Of a stretch of DNA of 64,000 nt, positions 39,687 through 50,362 are shown piece by piece. A program made the position numbers and the translations under genes. The notes beneath the pieces are model-generated. The model was not told where the DNA came from. It saw nothing but the letters and a program-made list of their open reading frames with translations, and did not search any database. Source of the DNA: Betaproteobacteria bacterium (GTDB taxonomy: Bacteria; Pseudomonadota; Gammaproteobacteria; Burkholderiales; Rhodocyclaceae); assembly GCA_020621405.1 (NCBI GenBank), contig JAHRYN010000001.1:529454-593453 (forward strand), in the 5' to 3' direction. The first letter of the stretch is position 1. The number at the start of each line of letters is the position of its first letter.

Positions 39687-39690
39687 CTAT
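39666..39690 (-). promoter_or_regulatory. IscR-type box 1 (over the iscR -35)
   Basis: Read leftward the box is ATAGTTGACT-N5-TGTCGGG plus AAT, close to the IscR type 1 pattern with a GACT left half and an AGTCGG right half. It contains the cysE stop codon (39679-39681). Confidence 0.65.
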
Positions 39691-40455
39691 TCGGCTTATC
39701 TTGTCCAGATCGACGTGCGACTGATCGGCCATCTCCTCGAGCGCATCGTCATCGAGCCTGACGCCCGCCCGCGCCAGCTTGTTGAGCAGGCATTCGATGC
39801 GCCGGTCGCTGTCCAGCGCATGGTCGACCAGCGCAGTGACCGCCCTGGCCATCGGGTCTTCCAGATCCCGCGTCACGCCGTAGGCGGTGAAGCCCGCCTG
39901 CTCCGCTCGCCGCGTCTTTTCGTCGTCCACGGCGGGCGCCTTCGCCTCGATGACGCGTGCCGGATTGCCAACTGCGGTGGCACCGGCCGGTACCGGCTTC
40001 ACGACCACCGCGTTCGAACCGACCTTCGCACCGTCGCCGACTTCGAAGCCACCCAGAACCTTGGCACCGGCACCGATCACGACACCCTTGCCCAGCGTGG
40101 GGTGACGCTTGGTACCGCGATACAGCGAGGTCCCTCCCAGCGTCACGCCCTGGTAGATCGTGCAGTCGTCACCGACGACTGCCGTTTCGCCGATCACCAC
40201 GCCCATGCCGTGATCGATGAACACGCGCCGGCCCATGGTGGCGCCCGGATGGATCTCGATGCCTGTGAGAACGCGCCCGATGGCCGAAATGAAGCGGCCC
40301 AGCCACAGGAAACCGGAACTCCAGCAGGCATGGGCCATGCGGTGCAGCGCCAGCGCGTGGATGCCGGGATAGCAGGTCAGCACTTCGAAGAACGAACGTG
40401 CGGCCGGATCGCGCTCAAGCACACTGGCGATGTCTTCGCGCAGACGGTGGAACAT
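39679..40455 (-). CDS. cysE: Serine O-acetyltransferase
   Basis: This 258-residue enzyme makes O-acetylserine, the first step of cysteine synthesis. The left-handed beta-helix shows [25 protein letters not shown] and [22 protein letters not shown]-terminal tail follows the helix. The ATG at 40455 ([11 protein letters not shown]) was preferred over 40458 because AAGGAA is six to seven bases before it. Its stop lies inside the iscR promoter, and it has its own IscR-like box upstream, so it is probably co-regulated with the isc genes. Confidence 0.96.
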   Translation of the reverse strand: MFHRLREDIASVLERDPAARSFFEVLTCYPGIHALALHRMAHACWSSGFLWLGRFISAIGRVLTGIEIHPGATMGRRVFIDHGMGVVIGETAVVGDDCTIYQGVTLGGTSLYRGTKRHPTLGKGVVIGAGAKVLGGFEVGDGAKVGSNAVVVKPVPAGATAVGNPARVIEAKAPAVDDEKTRRAEQAGFTAYGVTRDLEDPMARAVTALVDHALDSDRRIECLLNKLARAGVRLDDDALEEMADQSHVDLDKISRIVD

Positions 40456-40473
40456 CATCTTTCCTTGTGGAAC

Positions 40474-40491
40474 GCCGACAGCGCTGTCGGC
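40474..40491. promoter_or_regulatory. Perfect 18-bp palindrome in the cysE leader
   Basis: GCCGACAGCGCTGTCGGC is fully self-complementary with no loop. It lies 18 bases before the cysE ATG and 10 bases after the IscR-like box on the same strand. It could be an operator or a leader hairpin that affects translation. Confidence 0.45.
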
Positions 40492-40500
40492 TGGCAGAAT

Positions 40501-40525
40501 GAATCCGACTATTTTAGTCAGTTTT
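40501..40525 (-). promoter_or_regulatory. IscR-type box and promoter of cysE
   Basis: Read leftward the box holds CTGACTAAAATAGTCGG, i.e. GACT-N5-AGTCGG with both half-sites intact, the best of the three in this window. TAAAAT (complement of 40511-40516) inside it could be the -10, with TTCGCA (complement of 40534-40539) as a weak -35 at 17 bases. It starts 46 bases before the cysE ATG. Confidence 0.7.
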
Positions 40526-40551
40526 TGTGCACCTGCGAACAAGTTCCGGCA

Positions 40552-41292
40552 TCAGCCGCCACGCCGTTTGCCGCCGATCGCCTTCAGCGCACCCATCAGC
40601 AGGTGCAGTTCCTCCGATTCGAGCTGCGCCCGACCGAACAGCCGGCGCAAGCGCGGCATCGCCCGTCCCGGATTGACCCGGTCGAGGAATCCGGATTCGA
40701 GCATCAGCGTCTCGATCAGCGCATACAGGCTTTCCAGTCCCTCGTGTGGCGCCAGATCGGGCAGTTCGGCGACCACCGGCGACACCGACGCCACGGCGGT
40801 ACGCAGTTCGTGACACATGATCTGCGCAGCGGCCGCCACGTTCAGCGAGCGGTAGGTGTCGCTGGTCGAGATGGTGACCGGCAGCGAGCACATCGCCACC
40901 TCCTCGTTGGTGAGCCCCGAACTTTCGGTACCGAACACCAGCGCCACCTCGGCGCTGCCGGCCGCCAGCAGCGTCGCCAGTTCGGTCGCCGCGGCACGCA
41001 CCTCGCGTACCGGCAGCGCCATCTCGCGCCGGCGGGCCGTCAGCGCCGCCTGGGCGACCGTACCGGCCAGCGCCATTTCGAGGCTGTCGCACACGACCGC
41101 GGCGTCGAGCACGTCGGTTGCGCCCGAACTCATCGCCACCGCCTCGTCGTGCGGAAAATGCTTCGGATTGACCAGATAGAGACGCGACAGCCCCATCACT
41201 TTCATCGCGCGCGCACAGGCGCCGATATTGCCCGGATGGGTGGTGTGGGACATGACCACGCGCACGCGGTCGAGGGAAGCGAACGGGTTCAT
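40552..41292 (-). CDS. trmJ: tRNA (cytidine/uridine-2'-O) methyltransferase TrmJ
   Basis: This 246-residue SPOUT methyltransferase methylates position 32 of t[21 protein letters not shown] is the first family motif, [14 protein letters not shown] the second and the [11 protein letters not shown] knot the third. The C-terminal extension beyond about residue 165 is typical of TrmJ rather than TrmL. The ATG at 41292 is used; the upstream extension to 41352 lies over the suhB leader. It is divergent from suhB (62 bases), as in E. coli. Confidence 0.94.
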   Translation of the reverse strand: MNPFASLDRVRVVMSHTTHPGNIGACARAMKVMGLSRLYLVNPKHFPHDEAVAMSSGATDVLDAAVVCDSLEMALAGTVAQAALTARRREMALPVREVRAAATELATLLAAGSAEVALVFGTESSGLTNEEVAMCSLPVTISTSDTYRSLNVAAAAQIMCHELRTAVASVSPVVAELPDLAPHEGLESLYALIETLMLESGFLDRVNPGRAMPRLRRLFGRAQLESEELHLLMGALKAIGGKRRGG

Positions 41293-41354
41293 ATTAGAAT
41301 CAGGGGTTTTCCTGCCGAGATGCGGCCCCAAGGGACCGCGCACAGACACCACTC

Positions 41355-42152
41355 ATGCATCCGACGCTCACCACCGCCGTCAAGGCCGCCCGCCGCGCAG
41401 GCCAGATCATCACCCGCGCCAGCCAGGATGTAGACCTGCTGAAAGTCAGCAGCAAACGGCAGAACGACTTCGTCACCGAGGTCGACCGCGCGGCAGAAGA
41501 CGCCATCATCGGCATTCTGCGCGAGGCCTACCCGGACCACGCCATTCTAGCCGAGGAGAGCGGCGCGTCCGGCGAGTCCGAATACCGCTGGATCATCGAT
41601 CCGCTGGACGGCACGACCAATTTCATCCACGGCATGCCGCACTACGCGGTGTCGATCGCGCTCGAACACCGCGGCCAGATGCAGTCGGCCGTCGTTTTCG
41701 ATCCGGTGCGCAACGAGATGTTCACCGCCAGCCGCGGCCGCGGCGCCTTCCTCAACGACCGCCGCATCCGCGTATCGCGCCGCGCCAAGCTGAGCGAGGC
41801 ACTGGTCGGCACCGGCTTTCCGTACCGCGTGTTCGACCATGTCGATGCCTACCTCGGCATGCTCAAGGACATGATGGAAAAGACCTCGGGGCTGCGCCGC
41901 CCAGGTGCCGCCGCGCTCGATCTGGCCTATGTCGCCTGCGGCCGCTTCGACGCCTTCTTCGAGATCGGCCTGTCGCCCTGGGACATCGCCGGCGGCGCGC
42001 TGCTGGTGACCGAAGCCGGCGGTCTGGTCGGCAACCTGACCGGCGAGACCGGCTACATGGAAAGCGGCAACATGGTCGCCTCGACGCCGCGCATCTTCCC
42101 GGTGCTGCTGGCCACCATCGAACCGCACCTGACCGACGCCCTGCGCGCGTAA
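41355..42152 (+). CDS. suhB: Inositol-1-monophosphatase SuhB
   Basis: This 265-residue Mg-dependent phosphatase of the FIG superfamily also acts in rRNA transcription antitermination in E. coli. Motifs: ILAEESG (metal Glu), [15 protein letters not shown] and [18 protein letters not shown]. Start at ATG 41355. It diverges from trmJ and is 26 bases before mutS. Confidence 0.97.
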   Translation: MHPTLTTAVKAARRAGQIITRASQDVDLLKVSSKRQNDFVTEVDRAAEDAIIGILREAYPDHAILAEESGASGESEYRWIIDPLDGTTNFIHGMPHYAVSIALEHRGQMQSAVVFDPVRNEMFTASRGRGAFLNDRRIRVSRRAKLSEALVGTGFPYRVFDHVDAYLGMLKDMMEKTSGLRRPGAAALDLAYVACGRFDAFFEIGLSPWDIAGGALLVTEAGGLVGNLTGETGYMESGNMVASTPRIFPVLLATIEPHLTDALRA

Positions 42153-42178
42153 TCCGCGCCCGGACCGCACCGACAAGG

Positions 42179-44731
<2,553 letters not shown>

Positions 44732-44800
44732 GGCCTGCAGGCGCGAGCCACGCGCGCGATCCGGAGCATCAAACCGGGGCCGACGTTGATCACGGACGCC

Positions 44801-44824
44801 TTCGCGAGCATGGCTCGCTCCCAC
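44801..44824. repeat. REP-like hairpin after mutS
   Basis: GCGAGC-ATG-GCTCGC with a TTC 5' flank and TCCCAC 3' flank resembles REP elements well known in Pseudomonas (TCGCGAGC...GCTCGCTCCCAC). It lies in the 156-bp convergent gap between mutS and spoVR and may also stop transcription. Only one copy is seen in the window. Confidence 0.5.
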
Positions 44825-44887
44825 CGTCTGACCATCGCAGCATTCTCTCCAGGAGCGGCGCTGCACACGCAGACTGCCGGCTGGCGA

Positions 44888-46501
44888 TCAGACCGTACCC
44901 GGATCGACCGTCCAGCGCTGCGACACCCTGCCGCTGCTGCCGACGCTCTCCAGATGGACCGGGAAGCCCCACAGCCGCGCCACATGCTTCAGCACCTCGT
45001 AGGCGTTGTCGCGCAGCGGGCGGTCGTTGTGCTGCGTGTGGCGCAGCATCAGCGAGCGGTCGCCGCGCAGGTTCACGCCCCAGACCTGGATGTTCGGCTC
45101 GCGCGAACCGAGGTCGTACTGGCGCGACATGGCTTCGCGCAGCGCACGGTAGCCCGCCTCGTCGTGGATGGCCGACACTTCGAGCGTCGGCTCGGTGTCG
45201 TCATCGTCGATCGCGAACAGCCGGAAGTTGCGCATCACGCGCGGCGACAGGAACTGGCCGATGAAGCTCTCGTCCTTGAAATTGCGCATCGCGTGGTCCA
45301 GCGTTTCCAGCCAGTCGCGGCCGGCGATGTCGGGAAACCAGTCGCGGTCCTCGTCGGTCGGTGCCTCGCAGACGCGCTTGATGTCCGAGTACATCGCGAA
45401 CCCCAGCGCGTACGGGTTCATGCCGCTGTAGGCCGGATGCCCGACCGGCGGCTGGAACACCACATTGGTGTGCGACTTGAGCCACTCGATCATGATGCCG
45501 TCCTCGAGATGGCCATCGTCGTACATGGTATTCAGCAGGTGGTGATGCCAGAACGTGGCCCAGCCCTCGTTCATCACCTGGGTCTGCCGCTGCGGATAGA
45601 AGTACTGCGCGACCTTGCGCACGATGCGCACGATCTCGCGCTGCCAGGGCTCGAGCAGCGGTGCGTTCTTCTCGACGAAATACAGCAGGTTTTCCTGCGG
45701 CTCGGCGGGAAAGCGCGGCGCCTCCCTTTCCGACGCGTCCCGGCCGGACTTCGGCGGCAGCGTGCGCCATATCTCGTTGACCTGCTGCTGGGCATAGGCC
45801 TCGCGGTCCTTGGCGCGTTCCAGTTCCTGCGTCAGGCTCAGTTTGCCCGGCCGGCGGTAGCGGTCCACACCGTAGTTCATCAGCGCATGGCAGCTGTCGA
45901 GCAGCAGTTCGACGGCATCAAGGCCGTGGCGCTCCTCGCAGGCGGCGACGTAGTTCTTCGCATAAACAAGGTAGTCGATGATGGACGAGGCGTCGGTCCA
46001 CATCCGGAACAGGTAGTTGCCCTTGAAGAAGCTGTTGTGCCCGTAGGCCGCGTGCGCGATCACCAAGGCCTGCATGGCCATCGTGTTCTCTTCCATCAGG
46101 TAGCTGATGCACGGATTCGAATTGATGACGATCTCGTAAGCCAGCCCCATCGCACCGCGCTTGTAGTTCTTCTCGGTGCTGATGAACTCCTTGCCGTAAC
46201 TCCAGTGCCGGTAGTTCACCGGCATGCCGACCGAGGCGTAGGCATCCATCATCTGTTCGGCGGAGATGATTTCCAGCTGGTTCGGGTAGGTGTCCAGACC
46301 GAAGCGCTGTGCCGTGCTGCGGATCACCGTGTGGTACTGGTCGAGCAGCTCGAAGGTCCAGTCGCTCGGTCCGGGCAGTTTCTGCGCCGGCCGCCCGGTC
46401 AGCGGCAGGGGTGCGCGCAGCGGCGCGTGCGGCCGCCGGCCGCCGTATTCGTCAAGCGACGCGGCGCGCCCGTGGTTGCGCCGATCGAAGGTATCGCTCA
46501 T
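44888..46501 (-). CDS. SpoVR/YcgB family protein
   Basis: A 537-residue cytoplasmic protein. Its SpoVR blocks are PSDWTFELLDQYHTVIRSTAQ, VNYRHWSYGKEF, YEIVINSNPCISYLMEEN and HNSFFKGNYLF. The ATG at 46501 overlaps the upstream stop by ATGA. SpoVR of Bacillus is needed for cortex synthesis and YcgB of E. coli is a stationary-phase protein of unknown role. Here it belongs to a prkA-DUF444-spoVR operon, conserved in non-sporulating proteobacteria. Confidence 0.95.
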   Translation of the reverse strand: MSDTFDRRNHGRAASLDEYGGRRPHAPLRAPLPLTGRPAQKLPGPSDWTFELLDQYHTVIRSTAQRFGLDTYPNQLEIISAEQMMDAYASVGMPVNYRHWSYGKEFISTEKNYKRGAMGLAYEIVINSNPCISYLMEENTMAMQALVIAHAAYGHNSFFKGNYLFRMWTDASSIIDYLVYAKNYVAACEERHGLDAVELLLDSCHALMNYGVDRYRRPGKLSLTQELERAKDREAYAQQQVNEIWRTLPPKSGRDASEREAPRFPAEPQENLLYFVEKNAPLLEPWQREIVRIVRKVAQYFYPQRQTQVMNEGWATFWHHHLLNTMYDDGHLEDGIMIEWLKSHTNVVFQPPVGHPAYSGMNPYALGFAMYSDIKRVCEAPTDEDRDWFPDIAGRDWLETLDHAMRNFKDESFIGQFLSPRVMRNFRLFAIDDDDTEPTLEVSAIHDEAGYRALREAMSRQYDLGSREPNIQVWGVNLRGDRSLMLRHTQHNDRPLRDNAYEVLKHVARLWGFPVHLESVGSSGRVSQRWTVDPGTV

Positions 46502-47775
46502 TTGGCCACCCCTTCCTTCCTGAACAGATCGCGGAACACCGGGTAGATCTGCGACACGTCGGTCGCCTTGCGCATCGCGAACACCCGCGACTCGTCTTCG
46601 GCCAATGCGGCGTACTCGTGCCACAGGTTCTGCTCCTGCTCGACCACCTGGATGTAGGCGAAGTAGCGGCACAGCGGCAGGATGTCGTGTTCCAGCAGTT
46701 CGCGGCAGCGCGGACTGTCGTCGTGCCAGTTGTCGCCGTCGCTCGCCTGCGCGCCGTAGATGTTCCATTCGCCGCGCGGATAGCGCGCCCGAATGATTTC
46801 CTCCATCAGCACCAGCGCACTCGACACCACGGTGCCGCCGGTTTCGGTCGCGTGGAAGAAGTCGTGCTCGCTTACCTCCTGCGCCTGCGTGTGGTGGCGG
46901 ATGAACACGATGTCGATCTTCTCGTAGTGCCGGGTCAGGAACAGATAGAGCAGGATGAAGAAGCGCTTGGCCAGATCCTTGCGCGCCTCGTCCATCGATC
47001 CCGACACGTCCATCACGCAGAACATGACCGCCTTGGCGGTCGGCACCGGCGTGCGCACCCGGCTGCGGTAGCGCAGGTCGATCGGATCGAGGAAGGGAAT
47101 GCGGCCGATGCGCACGCGCAGCGCCTCGATGTCCGCTTCGATCAGCTCGATCTCTCTTGCGCGCGCAGGACTGTCCGGCTGTGCGCGCAGCGTCTCGAGC
47201 AGATCCTCCAGCCGGTGCAGTTCGCGCCGCGACTCGCTGCCCAGCGCGATGCGCCGGCCGATGGCGCCGCGCATCGAACGCACGACATGCAGGTTGTTCG
47301 GCGTGCCGTCGCTGGAAAAGCCGGCGCGATGCGTCTTGAATTCCGGCGTCTCCGCCAGCGTGGTGCGGATCAGGTTGGGCAATGCCAGGTCATCGAAGAA
47401 GACCTGCATGAACTCTTCCTTGCTCAGATGGAAGACGAAGTCGTCCTCACCCTCGCCGGAGTCGCTGGCGTCACCCGAGCCGCCGCCGCCCCCGCCCCCC
47501 TTGGGCCGTTCTATGCGGTCACCGCGCACGAAGTCCTTGTTGCCCGGATGCACCATTTCCCGGCGCCCGCCCTCGCCGTGGCCGAACACCGGTTCGCTGA
47601 TGTCTCGGCGCGGAATGTGGATGTCCTCGCCCTGAGCGATGTCGCGTATGCCGCGCCCTTCCACGGCACGCTTCACCGCCTCGCGGATCTGCTCCTTGTG
47701 CCGGCGCAGGAAACGTTCGCGGTTTCCGATGGATTTGTTCCTGCCGGCGAGCCGTCGATCGATGATCTGTTGCAC
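46498..47775 (-). CDS. yeaH: DUF444 (YeaH/YhbH) family protein with VWA-like fold
   Basis: This 425-residue protein has an N-terminal basic region (QIIDRRLAGRNKSIGNRERFLRR), a Gly/Asp/Ser-rich linker at 93-110 and a C-terminal von Willebrand A-like domain with MIDAS DVSGSM (256-261). The position between prkA and spoVR matches yeaG-yeaH-ycgB. YeaH works with the kinase YeaG in nitrogen-starvation survival in E. coli; biochemical role unknown. It overlaps spoVR by four bases. Confidence 0.93.
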   Translation of the reverse strand: MQQIIDRRLAGRNKSIGNRERFLRRHKEQIREAVKRAVEGRGIRDIAQGEDIHIPRRDISEPVFGHGEGGRREMVHPGNKDFVRGDRIERPKGGGGGGGSGDASDSGEGEDDFVFHLSKEEFMQVFFDDLALPNLIRTTLAETPEFKTHRAGFSSDGTPNNLHVVRSMRGAIGRRIALGSESRRELHRLEDLLETLRAQPDSPARAREIELIEADIEALRVRIGRIPFLDPIDLRYRSRVRTPVPTAKAVMFCVMDVSGSMDEARKDLAKRFFILLYLFLTRHYEKIDIVFIRHHTQAQEVSEHDFFHATETGGTVVSSALVLMEEIIRARYPRGEWNIYGAQASDGDNWHDDSPRCRELLEHDILPLCRYFAYIQVVEQEQNLWHEYAALAEDESRVFAMRKATDVSQIYPVFRDLFRKEGVAK

Positions 47776-47812
47776 GTCATTCCTTTCAGCCGGTCGGCCG
47801 ACCGGCGTCGCG

Positions 47813-49735
47813 TCACGAGCTCTTGCGCACGCGCAGATACCACTCGCACAGCAGCCTGACCTGCTTCGGCGTGTAGCCCTTGGCCACCATGCGCGTGACG
47901 AAGTCCTCGTGCTTCTTCGCGTCGTCCGCGCTGGCCTTGGCGTTGAAGCTGATCACCGGCAGCAGCTCTTCGGTGTTCGAGAACATCTTCTTCTCGATCA
48001 CCGTGCGCAGCTTCTCGTAGCTGCTCCACACCGGGTTCTTGCCGCCGTTGTTGGCGCGCGCGCGCAGCACGAAGTTCACGATCTCGTTGCGGAAATCCTT
48101 CGGGTTCGAAATGCCGGCCGGCTTCTCGATCTTTTCCAGCTCGGCGTTCAGCGAGGCGCGGTCGAACACCTCGCCGGTGTCGGTGTCGCGGTATTCGCTG
48201 TCCTGTATCCAGTAGTCGGCGTAGGTGACGTAGCGGTCGAAGATGTTCTGGCCGTACTCGCTGTAGCTCTCCAGGTAGGCGGTCTGGATTTCCTTGCCGA
48301 TGAATTCGGCGTAGCGCGGCGACAGGTGCTCCTTGATGTAGGAGATGTACTTCTGCTCGATCTCGGCCGGAAACTGCTCGCGCTCGATCTGCTGCTCGAG
48401 CACGTACATCAGGTGCACCGGGTTGGCGGCCACCTCGGTCGAGTCGAAGTTGAACACCTTGGACAGTATCTTGAACGCGAAGCGGGTCGACACGCCGCTC
48501 ATGCCTTCATCGACACCGGCGTAGTCGCGGTATTCCTGATAGCTCTTGGCGCGCGGATCGGTGTCCTTCAGGTTCTCGCCGTCGTACACCTGCATCTTCG
48601 AGTACAGGCTGGAGTTTTCCGGCTCCTTCAGACGCGTCAGCGTCGCGAACTGCGCCATCATCTTCAGCGTGCCCGGCGCGCACACCGCTTCGGCCAGCGA
48701 CGAGCCGCGCAGCAGCTTCTCGTAGATCTTCACCTCCTCGGACACGCGCAGGCAGTACGGCACCTTGACGATGTAGATGCGGTCGAGGAAGGCCTCGTTG
48801 TTCTTGTTGTTGCGGAAAGCCTTCCACTCGCTCTCGTTCGAGTGCGCCAGCACCACGCCGTCGAACGGGATGGCGCCGAAGCCTTCGGTGCCCTTGAAAT
48901 TGCCTTCCTGGGTCGCGGTCAGCAGCGGGTGCAGCACCTTGATCGGCGCCTTGAACATTTCGACGAATTCGAGCAAGCCCTGATTGGCCAGGCACAGGCC
49001 GCCGGAGAAGCTGTAGGCGTCCGGGTCGTCCTGCGCATAGGTTTCGAGCTTGCGGATGTCGACCTTGCCCACCAGCGACGAAATGTCCTGATTGTTTTCG
49101 TCGCCCGGCTCGGTCTTGGCGATGCCGACCTGCCTGAGTACCGACGGATAACGCTTGACCACGCGGAAGCGGCGGATGTCACCGCCGAATTCCTCCAGCC
49201 GCTTGACTGCCCACGGCGACAGGATGCGGTTGAGGTAGCGGCGCGGAATGCCGTATTCCTTCTCGAGGATGGCACCGTCCTCGGTCGCATCGAACAGGCC
49301 CAGCGGCGACTCGTTCACCGGCGAGCCCTTGAGCGCGTAGAACGGCACTTCCTGCATCAGCGACTTGAGGCGCTCGGCGATCGAGCTCTTGCCGCCACCG
49401 ACCGGACCCAGCAGATAGAGGATCTGCTTCTTTTCCTCCAGCCCCTGCGCGGCGTGACGGAAGTAGCTCACCACCTGCTCGATGGCGTCCTCCATGCCGT
49501 AGAACTCGGCGAAGGCCGGGTAGAGCTTGATCACCTTGTTGGCGAACAGACGCGACAAGCGGGGATCGTTGCGCGTATCCACGGTCTGCGGCTCGCCGAT
49601 CGCCTTCAACATGCGTTCGGCCGCGCTGGCATAGCTCAGCGGGTCGTGCTTGCACTCCGCCAGATACTCTTCCAGCGAAAGCTCTTCCTCGCGTGTGCGA
49701 TCGAAGCGTGCGGCGAAATGACTGACGATGTCCAT
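47813..49735 (-). CDS. prkA: Serine protein kinase PrkA/YeaG
   Basis: This 640-residue protein has an AAA-type N-terminal domain: Walker A GPVGGGKSS at residues 110-118. The C-terminal kinase-like domain belongs to the PrkA family. Family blocks LSRLFANKVIKLYPAFAEFYG and LVGKVDIRKLE are present. The ATG at 49735 is conserved (MDIVSHF) and GGAGATCAAC precedes it; the frame extension to 49927 is not. It leads the operon prkA-yeaH-spoVR, in the order found for sigma-S-dependent stress genes. Confidence 0.96.
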   Translation of the reverse strand: MDIVSHFAARFDRTREEELSLEEYLAECKHDPLSYASAAERMLKAIGEPQTVDTRNDPRLSRLFANKVIKLYPAFAEFYGMEDAIEQVVSYFRHAAQGLEEKKQILYLLGPVGGGKSSIAERLKSLMQEVPFYALKGSPVNESPLGLFDATEDGAILEKEYGIPRRYLNRILSPWAVKRLEEFGGDIRRFRVVKRYPSVLRQVGIAKTEPGDENNQDISSLVGKVDIRKLETYAQDDPDAYSFSGGLCLANQGLLEFVEMFKAPIKVLHPLLTATQEGNFKGTEGFGAIPFDGVVLAHSNESEWKAFRNNKNNEAFLDRIYIVKVPYCLRVSEEVKIYEKLLRGSSLAEAVCAPGTLKMMAQFATLTRLKEPENSSLYSKMQVYDGENLKDTDPRAKSYQEYRDYAGVDEGMSGVSTRFAFKILSKVFNFDSTEVAANPVHLMYVLEQQIEREQFPAEIEQKYISYIKEHLSPRYAEFIGKEIQTAYLESYSEYGQNIFDRYVTYADYWIQDSEYRDTDTGEVFDRASLNAELEKIEKPAGISNPKDFRNEIVNFVLRARANNGGKNPVWSSYEKLRTVIEKKMFSNTEELLPVISFNAKASADDAKKHEDFVTRMVAKGYTPKQVRLLCEWYLRVRKSS

Positions 49736-50329
49736 GTTGATCTCCAAAGTCTGTTGGCCTGCAAAACCGATGCTGCGGCCGTGATGCTGCATCCCGCCGC
49801 CCTGCTGCTGCCCGTCGCGGCACTGCGCCGCAGCCGGACCGGCAATCCTCTTTTCAGCTTGGTCTACGCCGACGCCCGGGGAAAGCCCGGCAAGCGCCGC
49901 AGACACCCTCCTGTTACGCATCACCACTTTCCTGCGGCATCGATCAGGCCTTCCTCATCGGCGCTGCCGCCTGTCCAGTCGATGTCGCAGCCCCCTCCGA
50001 GTTCCCTGGGCTGGGCGGTGTCTCGGTCCGCCTCCATGCCGGTGTACGCACGCGCCCGACCATCCGTTGACCCTGCTCAGCAAGTAGCGGTCCAGGCGCG
50101 CGGGTGCCGGCTGCGAAAGCGGTGGGCGACAGACCGGTTCCCGGCATGCCTCTTCCGCCCTCAGTGCGGCTTGCAGCCATGTTGGACGGCTTCGGCAGCC
50201 ATCGCCCCGCTCATGCCTGTCCGGCAGTGGGTCTCGCCAGACGGATGCTGCAACGCACCATTCAGGTGCAGACGCACAGCCGATGCGGATTCCTGCAACT
50301 CCTCCGATCACCGGCACGATCCCGATATA
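49736..50329. other. 594-bp gap without a recognised gene (prkA/dnaE2 divergent region)
   Basis: The left end holds the prkA leader, with GGAG before its ATG. The rest has only short open frames whose Arg/Pro-rich translations look like frame noise (for example 49944-50180 minus and 50104-50436 plus). No tRNA, hairpin with a T-run or convincing protein was seen. It may contain the prkA promoter and unrecognised RNA, or gene remnants where imuA/imuB would be expected. Confidence 0.4.
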
Positions 50330-50345
50330 CTGTACATAAATACAG
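50330..50345 (+). promoter_or_regulatory. LexA box upstream of dnaE2
   Basis: CTGTACATAAATACAG matches the proteobacterial SOS box CTG-N10-CAG with an AT-rich core. It overlaps TATACT (50326-50331), a possible -10, and ends 17 bases before the GTG start. Confidence 0.85.
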
Positions 50346-50362
50346 TCATTCACTTTTGCATC

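Noticed and set aside
47639..50362. Very long rightward open frame continuous with dnaE2 (1,972 codons in all)
   Set aside because: The part before 50363 is antisense to prkA and its translation is repetitive His/Arg/Leu-rich noise. A LexA box and GTG start mark the real 5' end of dnaE2.
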